Shown one piece after another: positions 58,106 to 64,000 of a stretch of DNA of 64,000 nucleotides. Under the pieces are notes generated by a model. The model was not told the origin of the DNA, did no database searches, and saw nothing but the letters and a program-made list of their open reading frames with translations. Source of the DNA: Salinispirillum sp049115955 (GTDB lineage: Bacteria; Pseudomonadota; Gammaproteobacteria; Pseudomonadales; Natronospirillaceae); NCBI GenBank assembly GCA_049115955.1, contig JAGDZJ010000029.1, positions 1-64,000 of the forward strand, given 5' to 3'. A program made the position numbers and the translations under genes. Each line of letters opens with the position of its first letter. Position 1 is the first letter of the stretch.

Positions 58106-60316
58106 ATGAGCTTTGATGCTGACGAAGAGATATTGCAAGACTTCCTAGTTGAGGCCGGTGAAATACTGGAATCCCTCTCGGAGCAGTTAGTGGAGCTGGA
58201 ACAGCGTCCAGAAGATCCTGACTTACTCAATTCTATTTTTCGTGGCTTTCACACCGTCAAAGGTGGGGCCGGGTTTTTACAGCTGACCCCGTTGGTTGAC
58301 TGCTGCCACATTGCTGAAAACGTCTTCGACGTGCTGCGTAAGCGCGAACGTCCCGTAACGTCCGCTTTGATGGATATCGTGTTACAGGCACTGGATACCG
58401 TCAACGTGATGTTCGATCAGGTACGCGCAGGCTCAATGCCGGATCCCGCGTCACCTGAATTGTTGGCGGACTTAGAGCGTATGACCTTACCCGATACGGG
58501 TGAAGATGAGTCTGCAACGGAGCCGGAAGCTCCTGTGCAACCAGAAGCACCGGCAGAAACACCGCAAGCCACTTCCTCGCCGGGTGGTGATCCGGAAGCC
58601 ATTGTTGCTGGTGGCGACATCACCGATGACGAATTTGAACATTTGTTGGATGCGTTACAACAAGGTGGCAGTGCCGCCCCCGCTGAGGTTAAAAAAGAAG
58701 CTGCGTCTTCAACTGCAAGTACTGGCGGCGCTGATGACGAAATTACTGATGACGAATTTGAGAAGCTGCTCGACGAGTTACATGGCGAAGGGCAGTTCAA
58801 AGTCGAAGCAGCCGATGTGCCCGCAGCACCGAGCAAGCCGAGCGCCAGCAAGCCTGCGACAAGTGGCGCGGATGGTGATGAGATCACTGATGATGAGTTT
58901 GAGAAGTTGCTTGATAACCTTCATGGTGAAGGACGTTTTGATGGCGCAGTAGCGGAAAAATTTGACCAAGATCAAGTGAAGCAAGTGGCTGATGTGCCGC
59001 CTGTAGACGATTCTGCAGCGGCAAAGAAGGCTGCTCCAGTTGCTCCAAAAGCGGCATCCGCAGCGACACCGGCTCCGAAAGTTGAGGCTAAATCTGCCGC
59101 CGCTGCACCCGCACCGGCGCAGCCGGCCGTGGGGGGCGACCCTAAAGCTGCCTTGGCACAAGAAGCCACCGTGCGGGTTGATACCAAACGGCTTGATGAC
59201 ATCATGAATATGGTCGGTGAGTTGGTGCTGGTGCGCAACCGGCTGGTGCGTCTGGGTGAAGCTCAAGGCGACGAAGAAATGCAAAAAGCTGTCGCTAACC
59301 TTGATGTGGTTACGACAGACTTGCAAAACTCCGTCATGAAGACACGGATGCAACCGATTAAGAAAGTATTCGGTCGTTTCCCTCGGGTTGTCCGGGATCT
59401 GGCGCGTAGCCTGAAGAAAGAAATCAATTTAGAACTGATTGGCGAAGACACCGACCTGGATAAAAACTTGGTTGAGGCCTTGGCCGACCCATTGGTCCAC
59501 TTGGTTAGAAACTCGGTAGACCACGGTATTGAAGCGCCGGATGTGCGTGTTGCTGCCGGGAAGACCAAAGTCGGCAAAATCACCCTGTCTGCAGAGCAGG
59601 AAGGGGATCACATTCTGTTGTCCATCCATGATGATGGTGGCGGTATGGATCCGAACCGGTTGCGTGGTATTGCCGTCGAGCGTGGCGTTATGGATCAAGA
59701 TGCGGCGGATCGGTTGTCAGACAAAGAAGCCTTCAATCTGATATTTGCGCCAGGGTTTTCGACCAAAAAAGAAATTTCCGATGTGTCTGGCCGTGGTGTC
59801 GGTATGGACGTGGTGAAAACGAAGATTGCTCAGCTCAACGGCAGCATCGATATTGAGTCCCATATGGGCAAGGGTACCAGTATTCGCATCAAGGTGCCTT
59901 TGACGCTGGCTATTATGCCGACGCTTATGGTGATGCTCGGTGAGCAGGCGTTTGCACTTCCGTTGGTTAATGTTGACGAAATATTCCATTTGGACCTGAC
60001 AAAAACGAACGTGGTCGACGGAAAAGAAGTTGTGGTCGTGCGCGGTCGCCCGTTACCACTCTTTTATCTGAAACGTTGGTTGATCAAGGGTTCTGTGCAG
60101 CATGGTAAAGAAAGTGGTCATGTTGTGGTGGTGTCTGTAGGCACGCAGCAGGTAGGCTTTGTGGTGGACCAGTTGGTCGGTCAGGAAGAAGTCGTTATCA
60201 AGCCGCTCGGTAAGACCCTCAACGGTACGGCGGGCATGGCTGGTGCAACCATCACGGGTGATGGGCGAATTGCTCTGATACTTGATGTACCGAGCATGCT
60301 TAATCACTATGCCTGA
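58106..60316 (+). CDS. cheA: CheA, chemotaxis histidine kinase with three DDEFExLLD repeats
   Basis: CheA phosphorylates CheY and CheB. The 736-residue protein has the Hpt domain with His49 (FRGFHTVKGGAGFLQ), a long linker (residues about 130-350), dimerisation domain (VRVDTKRLDDIMNMVGELVL), ATPase domain (VEALADPLVHLVRNSVDHGIE in outline, DDGGGMD, GRGVGMDVVKTKIAQL) and a CheW-like C-terminus. The linker replaces a typical P2 CheY-binding domain and contains three copies of ITDDEFExLLDxL at about residues 170, 210 and 257, separated by Ala/Pro-rich spacers; the last two are nearly identical. Confidence 0.96.
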   Translation: MSFDADEEILQDFLVEAGEILESLSEQLVELEQRPEDPDLLNSIFRGFHTVKGGAGFLQLTPLVDCCHIAENVFDVLRKRERPVTSALMDIVLQALDTVNVMFDQVRAGSMPDPASPELLADLERMTLPDTGEDESATEPEAPVQPEAPAETPQATSSPGGDPEAIVAGGDITDDEFEHLLDALQQGGSAAPAEVKKEAASSTASTGGADDEITDDEFEKLLDELHGEGQFKVEAADVPAAPSKPSASKPATSGADGDEITDDEFEKLLDNLHGEGRFDGAVAEKFDQDQVKQVADVPPVDDSAAAKKAAPVAPKAASAATPAPKVEAKSAAAAPAPAQPAVGGDPKAALAQEATVRVDTKRLDDIMNMVGELVLVRNRLVRLGEAQGDEEMQKAVANLDVVTTDLQNSVMKTRMQPIKKVFGRFPRVVRDLARSLKKEINLELIGEDTDLDKNLVEALADPLVHLVRNSVDHGIEAPDVRVAAGKTKVGKITLSAEQEGDHILLSIHDDGGGMDPNRLRGIAVERGVMDQDAADRLSDKEAFNLIFAPGFSTKKEISDVSGRGVGMDVVKTKIAQLNGSIDIESHMGKGTSIRIKVPLTLAIMPTLMVMLGEQAFALPLVNVDEIFHLDLTKTNVVDGKEVVVVRGRPLPLFYLKRWLIKGSVQHGKESGHVVVVSVGTQQVGFVVDQLVGQEEVVIKPLGKTLNGTAGMAGATITGDGRIALILDVPSMLNHYA

Positions 60317-60352
60317 ACCCATTAGGGTCAGGCCAGCAAAAGAGAGACAGTA

Positions 60353-61366
60353 ATGGCAATCAGTGTTCTGGTGGTCGACGATTCCTCATTTTTTCGCCAG
60401 CAGATAATTTCTATTTTGCGCAATAGCTCGGAGCTAACCGTTGTCGGTACTGCCAGCCATGGGCGTGAAGCGGTAGAAAAGGCCATACAGCTTAAACCTG
60501 ATGTCATTACCATGGACTACGAAATGCCCGTAATGGATGGCATTTCCGCGGTGCGTGAAATCATGGCGAAAGCACCTACCGCCATCTTAATGTTCTCTTC
60601 GTTAACCACCTCTGGCGCTCGTGTTACCTTAGATGCTCTGGACGCTGGTGCGTTGGATTATTTGCCGAAGTTCCGCGAGAGCATGACGCAAAACGAGTTG
60701 TTGAAGCAGCAACTGATCGAAAAAATTATTGCCGTAGCGAAGAAACGCCAGAAGCCAGCAGCCAGCGCACCGGCAGAACGGCGCACTGGCCGTGTGACAT
60801 TGCCTCGCAAGCCCGAACTGATTTTAATCGGTACCAGCACGGGGGGGCCAGTTGCGCTGCAAAAAGTGCTGACACAAATTCCTGCTACTCTTCGTGTACC
60901 AATACTTCTGATCCAGCATATGCCTGAAGCCTTTACGGGACCATTTGCGGAACGCTTAGATAGGCAATGCCAGATTCGCGTCGCCGAAGCCAAAGACGGT
61001 AGCGCGCTGGAGCCTGGTTTGGCATTACTTGCGCCGGGTGGCAAACAGATGATGTTGAGCTCGCGGAACTCAGTACGAATCATGTCAGGCGATGAGCGTT
61101 TGAATTACAAGCCCTCTGTCGACCTCACTTTTGGCAGTGCTGTGAAATATTACCGTGATCGTGCCTTGGCTATTGTATTGACGGGTATGGGGGCGGATGG
61201 TCGTGACGGTGCCCGCCTGCTGAAGGAGGCGGGTTCTCATGTATGGACGCAAGATGCGGCCAGTTGTGTTATTGATGGCATGCCAGGCTCTATACGCAGT
61301 GCAGGGCTATCTGACGCTGATATTCCGCTTGACGACATCGCCAAAACGCTTGTTAGCGTAATGTAA
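60353..61366 (+). CDS. cheB: CheB, chemoreceptor methylesterase
   Basis: CheB removes methyl groups from chemoreceptors. Receiver domain: Asp55 in VITMDYEMPV. Catalytic domain: LIGTSTGGPVALQ (Ser), LIQHMPEAFTGPFAERL (His) and ALVLTGMGADGRDG-type segment (here AIVLTGMGADGRDGARLL, Asp). The 337-residue length is normal. It lies between cheA and the motC-like gene, as in Pseudomonas. Confidence 0.96.
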   Translation: MAISVLVVDDSSFFRQQIISILRNSSELTVVGTASHGREAVEKAIQLKPDVITMDYEMPVMDGISAVREIMAKAPTAILMFSSLTTSGARVTLDALDAGALDYLPKFRESMTQNELLKQQLIEKIIAVAKKRQKPAASAPAERRTGRVTLPRKPELILIGTSTGGPVALQKVLTQIPATLRVPILLIQHMPEAFTGPFAERLDRQCQIRVAEAKDGSALEPGLALLAPGGKQMMLSSRNSVRIMSGDERLNYKPSVDLTFGSAVKYYRDRALAIVLTGMGADGRDGARLLKEAGSHVWTQDAASCVIDGMPGSIRSAGLSDADIPLDDIAKTLVSVM

Positions 61367-61373
61367 GCGGGCA

Positions 61374-62108
61374 TTGTGGATGTTAGCCCTTGGAACCCTC
61401 ATCGCATGCGGATTGATTCTCTTTGGCTTCGTGCTTGAGGGAGGCAATCCCCTGGCACTTTTCAATCTGCCCGCATTAATGATTGTGTTTGGCGCAACGA
61501 TTGGTATTGGCGTGGCGCAAAGTGACCGCTCGCGTTTATCCGATTTGCGATTTGCGCTGCAGCGTCTGCTCTCACCGTATGCCCCGTCTTTTCCTGAAAC
61601 CATTGATTCTTTGACGCGCTGGGGTCATTTGGCGCGTAAAGAAGGCGTGCTGGTGTTGGAGAAAGAAGCGAATTTGCAGCCTGACCCCTTTTTGCAGGAA
61701 GGCATGCTGCTACTTGTCGATGGCGTGAAAAGCGACGGTGTGCAGCAGCATTTAGAGGTGGCAATGACCGCCGAGGAAGAGCGCTATCTTAGTGGCGCGG
61801 AGTTTTTCGAACAATTGGCTGGTTATGCGCCCACCATGGGTATTCTGGGTGCCGTTCTTGGCTTGATTCAGGTGCTGGTTGACGTGGCTGATAGTGAGAG
61901 TTTGGGGCTCGGAATAGCTACGGCGTTCGTGGCAATTGTTTACGGTCTGGCTTTAGCGAATTTATTGTTTTTGCCTGTAGCGTCAAGGCTGCGGTGGCAA
62001 GCTCAACGATTGTATCGTCATAGAGAAATGGCGTTAGCGGGTTTGCTGGCGATCCAGCAGGGCGAAAACCCGCGTCATATAGCACAACGGCTACGGCACT
62101 TTAGGTGA
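61374..62108 (+). CDS. motC: MotC-like flagellar stator protein (MotA/PomA family)
   Basis: Stator A subunit with four membrane helices. The first helix is at about residues 3-21 (LALGTLIACGLILFGFVLE), the cytoplasmic loop contains LARKEGVLVLEKEANLQPDP with conserved charged residues, and helices 3 and 4 carry YAPTMGILGAVLGLIQVL and AIVYGLALANLLFLPVASRL. The length of 244 residues is usual. The gene starts 8 bases after cheB and is 4 bases before the motD-like gene. Confidence 0.92.
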   Translation: MWMLALGTLIACGLILFGFVLEGGNPLALFNLPALMIVFGATIGIGVAQSDRSRLSDLRFALQRLLSPYAPSFPETIDSLTRWGHLARKEGVLVLEKEANLQPDPFLQEGMLLLVDGVKSDGVQQHLEVAMTAEEERYLSGAEFFEQLAGYAPTMGILGAVLGLIQVLVDVADSESLGLGIATAFVAIVYGLALANLLFLPVASRLRWQAQRLYRHREMALAGLLAIQQGENPRHIAQRLRHFR

Positions 62109-62112
62109 CCTA

Positions 62113-62859
62113 ATGCGACGATCCGTCCGGACATATTCTCCACAGTCTCATCAGTGGCTACTGTCATATGCCAATTTTACTACGGTGCTCGTGGCGCTTT
62201 TTGCTTTTTTGTTTGTGACTATGGATGTTGATACAGAGCGGCTCGGTGCATTGTCCGGTACCGTAAAAACGGTGTTGGGTAGTCTTGAGCAACCTAATGT
62301 CCATCGTGCTGCGCCTGAGCGGGAAAGTATGGTGGGTGAGCTTCGTTCATTACCAGCGCCTGAAGTCGAAACAGAGCCTCTCGCTGAAGATATTGGTACC
62401 AGCTCTGTGGATGAGACCTTACGCCGTATAGAAGCCGGTTTATTGCAACAGATGGTCTCTGAGCGTGATGCTGGCAATCTGTCTATTGTGCGCTCTTCAG
62501 GGTGGGTTATGCTGTCGTTGGCCAGTGATCAATTGTTTGCTCCCGGCGATATCAACTTACGTGTTCAAGGTGAAGATGTGCTATACGTTGTTCTACAAGT
62601 GTTGCTTAATGAGTCGGTAGTAATCAATGTAGGGGCGCATACCGATGACCAGATGGCGTCAGCCGAGGCCAGTTGGCAATTGTCGAGTCGCCGCGCTGCT
62701 TCAGTAGCTCGATATCTGCAGCGCGAGGGTATTGCTCCTCAACGCCTAACAGCACAAGGTTACGGTCAATTTCAACCGCAACGGCCAAATGACACGGCGG
62801 AACAACGCGCACGCAATCGACGTATCGAGATTTTGATCAGCAATCCGTTGGGCCATTAA
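62113..62859 (+). CDS. motD: MotD-like stator protein with Asn at the ion-binding Asp position
   Basis: Stator B subunit, 248 residues: one N-terminal membrane helix, then a periplasmic OmpA-type peptidoglycan-binding domain (VINVGAHTDDQMASAEASWQ, LTAQGYGQFQPQRPNDT, RARNRRIEIL). The membrane-helix start reads SYANFTTVLVALFAFLF, where MotB, PomB and MotD normally have SYADF. Asn21 (codon AAT at 62173-62175) replaces the Asp that carries the ion. A D-to-N change at this site abolishes torque in E. coli MotB. Other parts look intact, so this is a whole gene with one missing key residue; a second stator may be encoded elsewhere. Confidence 0.9.
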   Translation: MRRSVRTYSPQSHQWLLSYANFTTVLVALFAFLFVTMDVDTERLGALSGTVKTVLGSLEQPNVHRAAPERESMVGELRSLPAPEVETEPLAEDIGTSSVDETLRRIEAGLLQQMVSERDAGNLSIVRSSGWVMLSLASDQLFAPGDINLRVQGEDVLYVVLQVLLNESVVINVGAHTDDQMASAEASWQLSSRRAASVARYLQREGIAPQRLTAQGYGQFQPQRPNDTAEQRARNRRIEILISNPLGH

Positions 62860-62885
62860 GTTATTAGCTCTACGGTTGAAATAAC

Positions 62886-62912
62886 TAAAGTTGAATCACC
62901 GTTGGCAGATAT
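62886..62912 (+). promoter_or_regulatory. Candidate FliA (sigma-28) promoter upstream of the parA-like gene
   Basis: TAAAGTT is followed, with exact 15-base spacing after TAAA, by GCAGATAT (six of eight matches to GCCGATAA). It lies in the 187-base gap between the motD-like and parA-like genes. Confidence 0.45.
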
Positions 62913-63046
62913 AACCTAGAGTAGAGAAGAACGTTGCAGATAATGCCACATTCAGGCATGTCGGTAATGATGAGACGAAGGTGAAAGTCGTCAATAAGAG
63001 TACAGTTTTTGGCTGCGCTTATAAGAACATTACGGGAGTAACAAAC

Positions 63047-63823
63047 GTGCACGTTTGGGCCGTTGCAAACCAGAAGGGCGGTGTTGGTAAAACAACGTCG
63101 GTCGTCAATTTAAGCGCTCTGCTTGGCGAACAGGGTAAGCGCGTATTGATGGTAGATATGGATCCGCAAGGCAGCCTGACCAGCTACTTTCGGCTTAACC
63201 CGGATACTATCGAGCACAGTGTGTATGACTTGTTCATGCACCAAGGCCGGGTGCCTGAAAACATCACGGCGCAGTTAATCGTCGACACTGGCATGCCTAA
63301 CGTGAGCTTGTTGCCTGCCAACACGGCACTGGCAACTCTCGAGCGCAATATATCCCAGCAAGGTGGTATGGGACTGGTGCTTTCAAGAGCCCTAACGCAG
63401 TTATGGGACGACTTCGACTATGTATTGATCGACACACCGCCGCTGCTTGGCGTCTTGTTAATCAACGCAATTGCGGCAGCCCAAGTTCTCGTGTTACCCG
63501 TGCAGACTGAGTTTATGGCCTTAAAAGGCCTGGAGCGTATGATCCACACGCTGCAAATGGTAACGGCATCGCGCAAAAAACAACTCAAATACCTCATTGT
63601 TCCGACCATGTTTGATCGGCGGACACAGGCAGGCCAGCGCAGTTTGCGCACGTTGCGTCAGACCTATGACGAAAAACTTTGGAAGTCTGCTATTCCCATT
63701 GATACACGATTACGCGACGCTTCGAGAGAAGGGTTGTCGATATGCCAGTTGGATCCTCAGTCTCGCGGTTGCGAGTCTTACGCGAGTTTGTTGCGTACGT
63801 TGCAGCAGGAGATTGCATCGTGA
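63047..63823 (+). CDS. ParA/Soj-like ATPase of the chemotaxis cluster (ParC-type)
   Basis: A 258-residue Walker-type ATPase with the deviant Walker A ANQKGGVGKTTSVVNLS, MVDMDPQGSLTSYF and DYVLIDTPPLLGVLLINAIAAA. In Vibrio and Pseudomonas the equivalent protein (ParC, PA1462-like) brings chemotaxis arrays to the pole. I use the GTG at 63047, with GGGAG 8 bases upstream; the longer frame from 62981 adds a poorly conserved leader. It precedes the cheW-like gene at the window edge. Confidence 0.88.
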   Translation: MHVWAVANQKGGVGKTTSVVNLSALLGEQGKRVLMVDMDPQGSLTSYFRLNPDTIEHSVYDLFMHQGRVPENITAQLIVDTGMPNVSLLPANTALATLERNISQQGGMGLVLSRALTQLWDDFDYVLIDTPPLLGVLLINAIAAAQVLVLPVQTEFMALKGLERMIHTLQMVTASRKKQLKYLIVPTMFDRRTQAGQRSLRTLRQTYDEKLWKSAIPIDTRLRDASREGLSICQLDPQSRGCESYASLLRTLQQEIAS

Positions 63824-63874
63824 TACTGATGTATCCTGTGACGAATACATTTCACCTGATTTCGGGAGCCTAGG

Positions 63875-64000
63875 GTGAGTAGCTCTGATTCTACCAAGAA
63901 AAAAGTAGCGACCGAGTTGGCGCCTGCAAAGCTGGCTCTGAATAGCTATCTTGCCATCATGTTGGAAGAAGCGACTTCGTGGGAAGATGATTTGGCGGAA
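63875..64000 (+). CDS. CheW-domain protein, N-terminal fragment (runs off the window)
   Basis: From the GTG at 63875 (GGGAG 6-10 bases upstream) the frame is open to the end of the window: it starts MSSSDSTKKKVATELAPAKL and contains LNSYLAIMLEEATSWEDDL, 42 codons in all. In Pseudomonas the gene after the parA-like gene encodes a CheW-like protein with an N-terminal extension of this kind. The CheW domain itself lies beyond the window, so the call is contextual. Confidence 0.6.
   Translation, partial: MSSSDSTKKKVATELAPAKLALNSYLAIMLEEATSWEDDLAE

Noticed and set aside
58417..58887. Minus-strand Ser-rich frame opposite the cheA linker
   Set aside because: Its repeats are the complement of the cheA repeats, a typical shadow of biased codon usage.

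Overview
The window is a near-continuous polar-flagellum and chemotaxis supercluster from a gammaproteobacterium. The core gene order, the regulators FleQ, FleS/FleR, FlhF and FleN, the MotC/MotD-type stator and the ParA-like and CheW-like genes at the right end all match the layout known from Pseudomonas and related marine genera. Base composition and the REP-like intergenic palindromes would suit an Oceanospirillales-type marine bacterium (for example the Saccharospirillum/Reinekea area), but that placement is a low-confidence guess. No tRNA, rRNA, CRISPR array, insertion sequence or integrase was seen.

Layout, left to right. (1) 1-5556: flgJ, flgK, flgL (rod cap/muramidase and hook-filament junction). 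(2) 5646-19083: a small FliT-like gene, then a flagellin glycosylation island. It holds legB-legC-legG-legI-legH-ptmE-oxidoreductase-legF-ptmA (GDP-sugar route to CMP-legionaminic acid), then an AT-rich segment with a TylF-type methyltransferase, a metallo-beta-lactamase-fold protein resembling the catalytic half of CMP-Neu5Ac hydroxylase but without a Rieske domain, and a Maf glycosyltransferase on the opposite strand. (3) 19314-30023: fliC, flaG, fliD, an opposite-strand TPR-methyltransferase, fliS and a fliT-like gene. (4) 30285-34554: regulators fleQ, fleS, fleR. (5) 34865-41297: fliE-F-G-H-I-J. (6) 41380-43727: a HsbA/HsbR/Hpt partner-switching module. (7) 43824-56817: fliK-L-M-N-O-P-Q-R, flhB, flhA, flhF, fleN, fliA. 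(8) 56907-64000: cheY, cheZ, cheA, cheB, motC-like, motD-like, parA-like and a truncated cheW-like gene.

The regulatory hierarchy can be read in the DNA. Sigma-54 -24/-12 elements with GG-N10-GC spacing precede fleS, fliE, fliK and flhA, and also legB and (minus strand) maf. FliA (sigma-28) elements precede fliC, fliD, cheY and the parA-like gene, and also ptmE inside the legionaminate operon. Sugar synthesis and transfer therefore appear to be wired into the same FleQ -> FleSR -> FliA cascade as the filament they decorate.

The points I consider most worth checking are: the Rieske-less CMAH-like enzyme with an O-methyltransferase beside a legionaminate pathway (possibly a new nonulosonic acid derivative); a MotD-like stator subunit with Asn in place of the universally important ion-binding Asp; a perfect sigma-28 promoter embedded in an intrinsic terminator hairpin; and the enlarged, module-repeated FlgK/FliC/FliD. 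Two assembly gaps (243-244, which breaks the flgJ frame, and 31810-31843) affect interpretation.
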